From positions 3,281,604 through 3,345,603 of the forward strand of contig KL647288.1 in NCBI GenBank assembly GCA_000727475.1: 64,000 nt of DNA. Reading direction: 5' to 3'. The translations under genes were made by a program, and so were the position numbers. Under the pieces are notes generated by a model. The model worked only from the letters and a program-made list of their open reading frames with translations, made no database searches and was not told where the DNA came from. Origin of the DNA: Sarcocystis neurona. Its lineage: Eukaryota > Apicomplexa > Conoidasida > Eucoccidiorida > Sarcocystidae. Of the stretch, positions 33,041 through 44,700 are shown in pieces; the first letter of the stretch is position 1, and every line of letters starts with the position of its first letter.

Positions 33041-36000
33041 TTATGAACTGGCTTTTCTGTCAAAGCTACGCATGCAGGTCATGCTGCTCCTGGTGCTACA
33101 TCTAGTCTACATCCTGACAGGCACTCTATCCTTACATTTTAAGACACAGCATACGTCAAAGAGCTGCACAGGTAGCAACAGAGGCGGCAGGTCTGCTGCT
33201 ACATGAACGACAATCACAACCCACGGTGCCCACTCTTAGTGGTCTCCACATGAGAGCTAAAACCTCAGCTGTACATCTGCTTATTCGAAGCCGAAGTGGT
33301 CACTCTGCAAAGGTGTACGTGCAACAAGTGGAACAAGGTGAGGCACGTGGTGGTGCTCACCAAGGGCTCGCAGACGCGGAAGCACAGCTACCGACTCACA
33401 AGTGTCACACCTTTCAAACACACGTGAATGTAGGCACACACGCCTACACGCAAATCTCCACACACACACACACACACACACTCCACACACAAACGTATAC
33501 GTACACGTACACACATACATCCACACATACGCACATCAGTACGCGTGTATGAATGCGTTCCGGGATGATCCCGGCTTTTGACCTCGTGGCCATCCATACC
33601 TGTTTCGTCCCTATAAGTTTGACTCCTTATAATACAAGCTTTAGATAGCACCAAAGGAGAAGTACTCATTTCAACGTTGAGCCTGACATCGGTAGTAAGC
33701 TATACTTATTTTGTGTATAATTTTCGTACGTACGTGCATACATACGGATTCGTGTAAGCGCGTGTCCACGTGCGTATGCAGTAGAACCTGGGAAGCTGTG
33801 CACTGGACCTGTTAGGCACAGGGAACCGCTGTATCTGCTGGCAGAAAGACGAACAACTGGAACAACTTCTATCGCAGGATTTCCCGAATAGTATCTAGCG
33901 CTGCTACGGCCGACACAGAAAACCCTGGACGTGCAAGTGACGTGGCGAACGCGTAGGGAATCCTATAGAAGGATACTTGTGTCTAATTGGCGGCGTGCAA
34001 TCGTACAACAGCTTTTCCCCATTTCGGATTCCCAGCGTTAGTAGCCTCGCTGTCAGCCGTACATTCAAACCTATACACACGCAGGAGTGTGCACGCAGGA
34101 TTACATATATATATCTCTAAGATAGTATGTATATAATCAAAAAGTTGCTGACATTGTCGCACGAGGAGAGACAGTGTAAGCAATGTTCTATGGGGTGAAA
34201 AAGACGGCTGCCCCCTACGATTTGCTCAGGCAACTTCACTTTGTACTGGCGAGACAACAACAAAAGAAATGGTAATTCTCAGAGGCCGCAGGTCAAACGG
34301 AAAGTGTTCAAGAACAAGGACCACGTTCCTGACTCTTGGATTTTTTTTTCTGCTTCTCGAGGCTGGGCAGCACGTTCGCTGATGTTCAGCGATCAGGTGT
34401 ACTCTGTCGCCGCTGCAGGCGTCCTCGCATCACGACACCTGCTGTTATTTCGTTTCAGATCCCACTGGTGCTGCTTTCTTCGGCAGCCATTCACTACTGC
34501 TCCAGGGGGCTGCTGCTGATTGAACCCTCCGCAGCAGTCACTCGGTTCCACGTGGTCTTCAATCGCTACCGGGGCACTCGCCAGGCCTCACTCTCACGCA
34601 GGAGCGGCAGCACGAGCAGCAGGAAGGATACATCAAGTTCACGTACATTCGCAACCACCAGGACATGTAAACCAGTTCGCACATGTTACAGAGAAATCCA
34701 GAGCAGCAGGTTAACGTAGGCTAACGTAAATGGTATACCGGACACTTTAGTAAAAAGGTGGGCCGCAGTTGAATAGACCTTAAAGCTACCGTTGCGAGTA
34801 CTGTCCCCCATCAGTGAAAGCGCACAACCTGCCCCAGGGGGCGTTCGCCGCGAGTTGGTTATATTACGAAGTGGCCGCGTGGCCTTGCTTGTCATTGGGA
34901 CACCATGCGACTTCTGCAGGTTCTTCATCTTCCTCCTCTTCTCCCTCTTCTTCCTCTGCGCATTTCTCTTCACTGCTCACATCAATCGAATCCTGTGGTA
35001 TTCCATCACGCGCATACAGCTACCACACAGCAGAGGTTTTGTGCTTGTAGTATTCAGCAAAGTTCCAAAAAGTGGAAGGCACGCATATGTGTCATACACT
35101 CGTACATCCTCCGCACCGGTGTAAGTGCACGTCCATTGATGTAGGCGTAAGCACGCGTGAGTATCTGTACTTGTCACACGCATATACGGATTCGTATCGC
35201 TACGCTCCACAAATACCATCTGTGGGCCTGTAGCTGCTGCGCGTATACAGTCCCTAGATAACACCTCTACAGTTTGCAGATACATGCAAATGTGTTTACC
35301 GCTTGATGTGGGGAAACACCTTCGATTCGCGTCAGTGCACACGCAGATTCGTGTGCCCGCGTCCCCAACAGTCGCCTTATTTGTGGAATGAACAGCGTCT
35401 GCAGGTTGCGCTGTTACAGTCTAACATTTGCAGGCGTATATCACAAAGACTCAGCTTCGCAAGAAGAAGCGCAAATAAAGGGACCAGCGTTCAGGGCACA
35501 TTTACGTAGCTGTAGTCGTACCTCAGAGTCGAGGTTCTACATACACCCTAATCCATCTACGTACAGGACACATGTTACTTTGGTGCGTCACTAATAGTCA
35601 AAGGCATTGACACACAGCGCACACCATCATTTGGTGGGGCGTCATATGTGTATATTTATGTATACATACGTGTACAAATGCGTCAAAAGGGCGGCGCGGC
35701 GCGACACCGGAATTTGTTAATCTACTTGGACGGGTGTCTGCAAGCGTATCACTTCTGTGCTGAAAATACGCTAGTCAACTGAACCAAAACGCTGAATATA
35801 TTTCCGAGGTATGATCCCTGCTGCCTTCAAGTACAGGCGGGTAAAGATGCATATCTTTAATACGCGTGGAAGAAATACGGCTTCGTTATGCGTCTACGTA
35901 GGATGTGAAGGTCGCGTAGGCAGCTGGACACTTATGTCAGGTACGATTTACTTGCCCTAAACGGCAAAGCCTACCCGACGAACGTTTTCCAAGTCCAGAG

Positions 36001-36543
36001 GAGGTACAATTGCTGGGCGCTTAATTGGATGAGCGACTATACGCCGCGGTATGCTTGCCCATTTGTTACTGTCGGACCTGTCAAAGCACGGCAGCAGGCA
36101 AGACAGCCTGCCTGTGGAAGGTGACACACTACGCAGTAGAACACGTGTCTACACGTGTGTGTCATATCTAGTGACAGAGATATAACGCACGTATGCCTAC
36201 AGCAACACAATCGATGCTAGGATACACTTCACTGCACACGAAAACCTCTAGCGATGCACGTCTACTCATTTGTCCCACGAGCGTACGCTGCGAAACTCCC
36301 TACGAAAAGTTTTCATGAATTCTGGCACCAGGTTGGACCCCTTTCAAAAAACAGTAAATTCTTCACCCGAAGACAGGGTGTAACGCTCGCTAACGCCTAA
36401 CTTCCACAAAGACATCCTACAGGCAGCAGCCACAACCGTCAACTGTCCTGGGAGCATGAAGCGGATAATGCGTGTTCTACATGGTTGAGGCGAATCATAA
36501 TCTATGCCATCTCTCTGTTCTACGCAGAAAACGCGACCGACGG
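33041..36543. other. Stretch with no supported gene
   Basis: Only short open frames with mixed composition are present. A (CA)n run lies at about 33459-33481, followed by a TACGTACAC-rich tract. CAG density falls sharply from about 33.2 kb. Confidence 0.5.
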
Positions 36544-37009
36544 CTAAGGAGCCGCTCCGCCCATAGATGCTGCTGCATTGGTGACTGTGTCACTGTCAAG
36601 AATCGCATCAGTAGGGCTAGCACCGAGAGATAGCAGATACTGTACAACACGTAGGGAAGCTGTAGATGAACTTGTATACGTCTTGCTGTGGTTGCACCAC
36701 GGTTGCATTAATTTGGAGGTACCTGCGGCAGGAGGATGGCTATTTACAGCACCAGCAATAGGAACGTAGATGTAGATGAACTTGTATACGTCTTGCTGTG
36801 GTTGCACCACGGTTTTTTGAAGCATTAATTTGGACGTAGCTGCGGCAGGAGGACGGCGACTTTCTATTTACAGCGGCAGCAATAGGAATGCACGACTCGG
36901 CAGCAAAATGAGCTTCACCAGCCAGCGCCTGAGCAGCTCGAGTACGAGAAGATGCAGCTGCAGAGGAAGCAGAAGTTTGTGTCGCCAATAGCGCACGAAG
37001 GGTAGCACC
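36544..37009 (-). CDS. Possible small Ala/Ser-rich exons
   Basis: A minus-strand exon at 37009-36872, between CTATTTAG and a GTAAAT donor, reads TLRALLATQTSASSAAASSR, TRAAQALAGEAHFAAESC and IPIAAAV. Downstream, a frame ending at a TAG at 36544-36546 reads LRVVQYLLSLGASPTDAILD then a short Ala-rich tail. A tandem duplication lies between them and copies the donor region. Upstream minus-strand frames at 37.1-37.6 kb may add exons, but I could not join them. Confidence 0.3.
36661..36890. repeat. Tandem duplication, units of 110 and 120 bases
   Basis: Units 36661-36770 and 36771-36890 share a 43-base nearly identical start (TGTAGATGAACTTGTATACG onward) and similar ends (CAGCAATAGGAA). The second has small insertions. 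Each copy contains CTATTTACAGC, which on the minus strand is a GCTGTAAATAG donor context. Confidence 0.85.
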
Positions 37010-37964
37010 CTAAATAGGCGATACCGTAGGATTAATAGCAGCGGCAGAAGTGAAAGTAGCAGGACCACGACAGCAGGGAACGAAGCAGGCGACACCCGAA
37101 TGAAACTCTCCTTTGCAACAGCGGGAGAAAGTGTCTCAAGGGCTGCACGCCTACTACTAAAAAACGAAAAAAGAAAGTATAGCAGCAGCTGTAGCGGCGG
37201 TAGGATCACGTACCCTAAAAGCGCCACGACTACCATGAAAGGAAAATATCAATAAAACATAACCGCATGTTTTGAGTAGGAGCGTTAAGATGTTACCATG
37301 TGATTTCTCCTCTTTCGGTAAAGAGTCCTTGTTCTTCACTGCAAGAGAAGAGGGAGCAGCTCTCGACCTGAAGCCGTAGTCTATCTGTCGATTGAGGAGC
37401 ACACACACAATTTCTGTCTGTTTCTTCATCCTCCTTCTTTGATGCTGTGTCCAACGCGGCTACAAGACTGGGGGACGTCTTCTGTTTCGCACTGCCATGA
37501 GCATCAAGCGTTGAAAGCAGCAGCCGCCCGGCCTCCAGCGTCAACGGCTGTCGCATCAGCGGCTGGTGCTCCAGTACTCGCGTAAGCAAACTCAGAGCGC
37601 CAACTCCTGGACCCTCTTCCGCCGCTGCGTGTCAGAATAATCGGGAAGATATTTAAAAGTGAACGTGTCACAACACTGATATCAATCTTCGTACACCCCT
37701 ACATTCGTTCACGTGTATCAATGAAGTATGCGTGTCAATATTCAGGAGGACAAACACGTGTCTACGCGTGCATATATTTTAATGGTGGTATATATATATA
37801 TATATGTGCATACGAAATATGTACTGTAAGATAAACACATGGAGGGGTGTGCGTAGTTTTAAGAGAATGGCGCCCGTATTCGGGTGTCTATTGATGCCTG
37901 TAGGGAGACGCTATGTACTCCAGGACGGTACCCCAGAATGCAATCTTTGTTTCATAATGCTACG

Positions 37965-38181
37965 CAGGCCCACCTACTATTGGCACTTCGTAACTAAAAC
38001 ATATATACACAGTAATGCGCAGATACACGTAAACACACAGGACACGACACCTTCCAAACTGACGATCAGGGGTCAGGCCCACCTCCTAATGTCACTACGT
38101 ACGTAAAACCTATATACACAGCACTGTACAGATACATGCAAACATGTAGGACACGGCGTCTTTCACACTAACACTCAGGAG
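37965..38181. repeat. Tandem duplication of about 109 bases
   Basis: Copies 37965-38073 and 38074-38181 both begin CAGGCCCACCT and contain CTATATACACAG or CATATATACACAG, CAGATACA, GGACACG and a terminal CAGG. They lie in gene-free DNA. Confidence 0.7.
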
Positions 38182-38611
38182 GGAGAAAACGAGGGTGATT
38201 TGTGTATGGGATTCTATACACGGGCGCAACAAAGTGTTGCTAGATGACGTAGGGACGTACGTACGTGAAGACTGTGGAAGCAGTTGTGTGTGTGCATGCG
38301 CACTGTCTTGAATAGCGGTGTGCAGTGCACACAAAAATAGGCAGTTAGGCACATGAGTACATGCATGCATCATTGCAGAAATACGACCTCTTTCTCGCGG
38401 AACCCGCAGCAGAAAACAGTGCGACGCAGTTAGCCTCTAACTGGTTAGGGCTTTGCGAACGGCCACAACATGTTACAGCCTCCACAAGTTCTTTAGAATA
38501 CGTCTGTTCACTCAGGCTTAAGAGCAGTCTTGCACTCGATACGTTGCGCCGCGCATAGAAGGCGTGTGTGTGTTCAGAATGTCTGCACGCAGGTAGAACG
38601 TCCGCTCATCC

Positions 38612-41600
38612 CTATCGAGTGCACCTTCCTGGAAACCTACGATGCGTCCTAGATTCTTCCGTCTGCAGGAGGCACTGGCTGTTGTCACGATTAGCAGATA
38701 GTTTCTCCGGTAGCTGCTTCAGCTGCTGCTGCCTCTTTCCCCCATGAGCCCGCAGTAGACCTCCTAAGCCGTCCTTGCCCGCCGTGTGTTCGCCGTATTT
38801 CTCGCGCCGCCTGTCGTCGGCACAAAAATTCTGTTCTTCCACCGCGTTGCTCTCCACGCAGCCTCTCGCTCCTTGCATTAAAACGTTGTTTTCCTTGTGC
38901 GTGTTGTTCTGTCCCGATACACTGCTGCTCACGAAGCGAAGACCTGCCCTGCTGCCGTTGTAATTGGTACTGTCGCATCGAAAAACCCCGTTGTTGCCGT
39001 CCAAAGTGACAGCAGTATTCTGCTTGCCATCGCTGCCGCTGCCACTGTCGATGTCGCTGCAGCCGTGCTCAATGTTACTATTGCTACTCTCAATGCTGTT
39101 GCCGCTGCTGCTGCATATAGAGTGACCGCTTCTGCGGTCACTACCAGTGCTGCTGCTTCTGACGCCTTGGTGGTGGCTCTCTACCTCGCTGCCACTGTCC
39201 ATGTGTCTGATATCGCTGCTGTGTCCGAAGTCGTTGCTGTACTGCTTGGAAGAGGTGCTACTTTCTTGTTCGCAGCTGATGCAGGTGCCGCTGCTGACGG
39301 TGGTGTTGCGGCCGCCTGTCAGGCTCGTACTGTTGCATCGCTTCGGGGTAAGGGGACTGGTGCTGCGATCTCGATTGTCACTGAGAGCGCCATCACAGGA
39401 GTTTTTTACTGCTGACGATTCATTCGTCTCTTGCTTGCTAGTGCCCGTGCTCGCACCGCAGCTATTGCGGCCGCAGTTGTCTTCGCTACATGAAACACAA
39501 AAGCTGCTTACGCCGTTGGAACCCTCCAGAGACAGGTTTGCATGGCGCTCTGAAACGAGAGCGACTTTGTTACCGCGTGCAGCCGATATCGCGCTGGTCT
39601 CGTTGGTGTATTCAACGGCAAACGAGGGAAAGGCGCCAACGGGTGCCGCTGCTTTATCAGGTGCGTGTGCGCTGCGCCAAGCCCCCTCAGGGGGACAGCA
39701 ACTGTTGAGGGTCGTGCTACTGGCGGAGCTAGCGACGTCTGCCTCTGCCGCAGCGAGTCGACCTATTGCGAAGGGAAGGCCATTAGGAGGGGGCGCAGGA
39801 ACAGCAGCGGCAGAAGCGATGAATGCAGCCTCAGTCCTCATCGTAGGAGGAACTGAAGCAGCCATGCGTTCAAGAAGAGCAGCTGCAACAGTAGCATTGT
39901 ATCGCTCTTGCTGCTCTTCTAGTGCACTGCTGGGGTTCCTCCTAGGCACCACGTGCAAGGCAGATACAAGTTGTTGCCTCGATTTTTCCCGTTGAACCAT
40001 ATGTCTCTTTTCCTCCTCTACCTGGACGTTCTCTTCTTCCTCCTTTGCGGAAAGTCCGTCTAAACTGCTGCGGCCGTTAATTTCAGATAGCGACAGACTT
40101 CTAACTTCCCTGTTGCTAACGCAGCACGCAGAATTTGCGCTATCACTGCTGGGGCAGCCATAAGTATTGCAGATGCGGCAGGACAACACCTGCTTGCTCC
40201 GTATGGCACTGGCATCTTTCAACAGCAATTGCTCCGGCCCTCCGTTCTCTTCACCGGGCTGTAGCAGCTGTGTAGAAAATTCTACCACAGCCTCCTGCTG
40301 CTGTTTCTGCGGATGCTGCTGTTGTTGCATACGACATGTCACATCACGGGGGGCTTCACTTGAAGCAAACGCACCCGTGTAAGTAGCAGAGCAAGCACTC
40401 GTTGGAGAGGTACCAGTCTCAGGAAAGGTAGCCGCAGCTGTTTCACTGCTGCCTGCGACCGCTGCAGCAACACAACTGAGAGGAAGGCCAGTAAAGTGCT
40501 TTTCAGCCGTGTGCTGCAGTTGCTGAAGCTGTAACTGTTGTCGGTTTACTTGCTGCATTGGCCGTACCGTTGCTTCGCTTGTCGCAGCCGTGTTGCGTGG
40601 CACACTGCAGCGTGGGATACTAGCACTTTGTACTCCTCTGGGAAAGAAAGAGGCTGCAACGCCAGCAGCATCTCTAGAAGTTCTAGCAGTGGTTGACACC
40701 GCTGCAGCTGCAACGGGTGACACTTCAGGCAGAGAGTGGACAATCCTTGGCTCCACTTGCGCACGTCCCACTTTGGCTGCACTATCTTCCTCTTGTGAGT
40801 TGAACTCCAGAATGCTGTGTTTCAAAAGTCGTGCTGATGCTGCTGTTGCGGCGTAAGCAACGGCCGTAAGAGGCCTGACATGCGGCGGTGCCGCTGCCGC
40901 TTCTGTCGGTGCACCCGCGGTTTCTGGGCGTGCTGCCCTAAAGACGTGCTGCTTGTTTTGTTGCATGCAGGAATGTGACTGGCTGACCGCCGCGGCTGTT
41001 TCCGCGTACACGGTAGAGTCAGCGGCGAGTCGCTGAGAAGAGCAGCAGTCTGACGTAGAACTCAGTTGAAGAAGATGCTGGATTGTAGCATCGTACGAAG
41101 TCCCAACGAGAAGCAACAACTGTTCCCAGTACTGCTGTAGCCGTTGTTGTTGTTGCAAGTCATCCACCTCCTCCTTAAGCTGCGTTCGGACCTTCGTATG
41201 TTTTCCCTCTTCTCCCGGTCGGTTTACCTGGTCGTCCTGCTCTGGCTGTTGGAAGAGCTGTTGCTGCTGCCGATGACTTTGTTGCTGCTGACAGTGCAGC
41301 TGCTGTGGGGGTGGTGTGGCACCGTCTGTCATCTGGAGAGGCGTTGCTGAGAAGTTTGCAACAAGAGGACTCGCAGGGACAAGATGGGTGGTCTTGTTTG
41401 GCTCTGTGCTACTGGAAGAGCAGCAGCAGCAGCAACCAATGCAGGCGGCAAGACTGCGCACAATGTCAGACAAAAGCTGCAGCGCATCTCGCTCCTGGTG
41501 CGCACGCCACCCCCACTGTTGCTGCATCCGTTGCACCTGCTGCTGCAGACGCACGCGGCATTCGCAGCGACTGCTCCAAGCACCTTCGGCAAGCGCGCAT

Positions 41601-41759
41601 ATCCGTGCCGATGTTGTACTGGCAGTTGTGACTTTACCGCATGCTTCACCTCCTGCTTGTGCTGTAATGTCGACACTTCCTCCCTCCCCTTTCATGGCAG
41701 CTATGCGTTGCAGCCCGCCTGCAACAAGGACAGTTGTGTGATTCGTAGACGCCTGGCGA
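38612..41759 (-). CDS. Exon 6 (last) of the giant hypothetical gene, Ser/Asn/Gly-rich
   Basis: About 1,048 codons end at TAG (38612-38614) after RRFPGRCTR. The N-terminal quarter contains helices (VRLQQQVQRMQQQWGW, VDDLQQQQRLQQYWEQLLLL). The middle has Ala/Ser tracts and a charged helix (AKEEEENVQVEEEKRHMVQR). The last third is highly Ser/Asn/Gly/Asp-rich (GSDRRSGHSICSSSGNSIES), probably disordered. The frame is open from an in-frame TGA at 41764-41766. An ATG at 41693-41695 could alternatively start a separate 1,027-residue gene. Confidence 0.6.
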
Positions 41760-44700
41760 CTTCAGTACGGACCAGACCCCCAGTGCTAAACAGCAATTAC
41801 GCATATCCGTGCAGTGTTCTAAACGACCACCGTAAGTGTGCCTCATGCAAGCGGACGTGGTCACGCCTACGCTGCCGCTAATACCTAGTCTATCAATGTA
41901 ACATTACGCTTTGTTCGGGAATGTGGATTCTCTGGGAAATGCTGGGTGCGCCTGCATGCACTCATTCCTCTCAACGGCTGCATATGCTGTCCCATTTGGT
42001 GTATTCTTCCGGCGTGTCTGTTGCATGTGCTGCTCACCTTCTTTCTTTTGCATTCGTCCCTGGCTCTCTACCGCGGGTGCTACAGAGGGGCCGGCACCAC
42101 TGCCGCTGGTGGTCGACGCGTCCCAGTCACCGTTTACTTGAAGAGCAGGTTGCAGGCTACTGCTGGAGATGCTGCCGACAATGTCGCTGGTGTTTCTGCA
42201 GCTTGCTGCTATGACAGGAGTAGCTGTCTCATCCAGTGCAAGGGCATTTTGGGCAGGGTGCGATGCACGCCACGCTGTGGCAGCACCACCCGGCACAGTA
42301 ACATCCGGGGTGCCGCCAACAGCAGGAGCACGCTCCAGTGGAGTTTTAGTTCCAGGCACAGCGAAAAACACGCCGGCAGGTTGCGATGCACGCCACGCTG
42401 TGGCAGCAACACCCGGCACGGTAACATCCGGGGTGCCATCAACAGCAAGAGCACGCTCCAGTGGAGCTTTAGTTCCAGGCACAGCGAAAAGCACGCCTGC
42501 AGCTGTTACCGACTGCCGTTTTTCGAAAGTATTAGTGGCGCAGTCCTCCTGAGAATGGCCACAAAGGGGCCCGCGTCCAACCCAGTTGGGATCCTGTCCT
42601 GTTCCCGACGACCCTGCTGTAATCGGCGGTGCTGTTACGAGTGCAGCAGAACTGGATGCGGAAACTGGACCTTCCAAGCTTGCTGCGTGTACCTTAGCTG
42701 CTGCTCCTGCCTGTGCTGCGTCTGTTTCGCCGCGATGGCCTGCCGAGGCAGCTGCACGCAGCATTCCGAACGGTGTCGTCTTCCCCTTCACATGGTACGT
42801 GTCTGGAGCTAATCCCGCAGGCGCTGCTACTTCTGGTGCTGCACTCGACGGCGCTGTTGCTGTAGTGGCTTCGCCTGACGTTGGTCCCACACGGGCTAGA
42901 TGATCACCTGCCTGCTCGTTTACTGCATGTAGTGCGAAGCGACTGGGGGACGTCAAGGAACGCGAGGAGTGCTCGGTAGAGGGCACATGTGAATCTTGCT
43001 GTTGAGGACCTCCAGCATGCTGCCGCAGGACGCTTTGCTGCTGCAGCGACGCAGGCAGTCGTTTGAAGGACCGTGCGCGTAGTGGCAACTCTTTCTGCTG
43101 GCTCGACACCACGTCGTATCCCGGAGACTTCTCGCTTGACAGTTGGTGCTGCGGTATTGTATGCACAGGCTGCTGTTTTCGCGAGGGATGCTGCCTTAGC
43201 GCCTGAGGGAACAGATCCGAGGGCGCTGCTTTGCTCGGTTGAGCAGGGAGTTGCACAAGATTTCTTCCTGGTTTGTCTCCTAATGGTGACTGCTGCGGCG
43301 GTTGTTGTTCGCGAACCTCCTGTTGAAGCGTCCGCTGCAGCTGCTGCAGAAGTTCGACTTGCTGATGGTGCTGCTGACGCTGCACTTGTTCGAAATGGCG
43401 CAAACGGTTCAGCTCCTTCTGCTGACGGGCAGCCTTCCTTTTCAAAAAGTTGCACTTCGCTTCGGCCGCAGCACGACTTCCTCCCTGCAGGCCACTGCTG
43501 CTACCGCGGTACGTGAAAGTGCTGCTGTTGCTGCATGTACTGCGGGCACTAGACAGACTGCGTCGGCTTCGCGTGAGCAACACTGGAACGGCAGCAAGCT
43601 CTTGAGGATGTTGCTGCTGCCAGACTCCATCCTTGGTCAGACAGGTCTTTTGCGCACCTCCTTCTCCACCATAGTAGGCACTTTTCACTCTTTGTACGGC
43701 CACAGCCGTGCAGTGGCTGCTGGCGCTGCTACCACTAGACCTGGTGCTGTAGCTCTTTGAACTTCGTGTGTTGACGCTGCTGCTGCTGTTGCTTCTGCTG
43801 GTCACCCTGCTGTTGCTCCTGCTGGTGCTACTGACCGGGTGTCTGCGCCTGCTCGGCATCGAAGATTCTAAGGAGGAAGCATCTAGTGGAAGCTGGGGAA
43901 TATGAGGCTGCGGCAGTGATGGGGTTGTTGATGCTGCCCGTGCTGCTCCCATATTGCATGAATATATCCGCTGCAGCGAAGGTGCTGCGCAACTCAGTCG
44001 CAGAATCGGCAGGGGATATTTGTTGCAGGTGATACGTCTGACCATCCACATGTAGATGTGTACTGCTGTGTGCTTGAGCGACTGTGGCGGCAGCTTAGCA
44101 GGACAGCACCAGCCGTTTCTCGGAGATGTAGCAACTGTGTGAATTCACTGATGGAGGAATTTACGTACCGTGCCAGCCTCAACCTCTTGCAACACCGTTA
44201 CAAGGTGACAGCAGCAAAAAAGGATTAGCAGTGGGCTGCAGAAAACAACAACTTATGGCAGCATTAGACAGCAACTGCAGAGGAGGCCAACAGCTACATG
44301 AGCGAGTTACGATAAGCGGCACTAGTGGATGGAGTCAAGCGAATTTAATCGCAAAGGGAAACAGGAGCAATAGTGGTGGCGTCGGAAGCAGATTCAGCAA
44401 GCTGACGCAGCAGCAGAAGCTACAAGCGCAAACTTCTCATAGCAGGAGCAACAACGGGAAATAGAGACAGCACCCAGAAGCAACAGCAGCAGAAATAACA
44501 GCGAGATACTGATGTTTCAGCCAGGGAAAGCGGATAGAGGCGATGCCATTAGGAGGATCACTGGCAGGAGCCGAACGCAGAATAAGACGCCTGCGGTTCC
44601 AGAATGATGCAGCATCAGCAGCCGTGCGCTGCATCAGACAGAACAGCTGGCAGCGGCTGGAGTGCTACAAAGCCGGCAGCATGCCATGAGAAGAAGGAGC

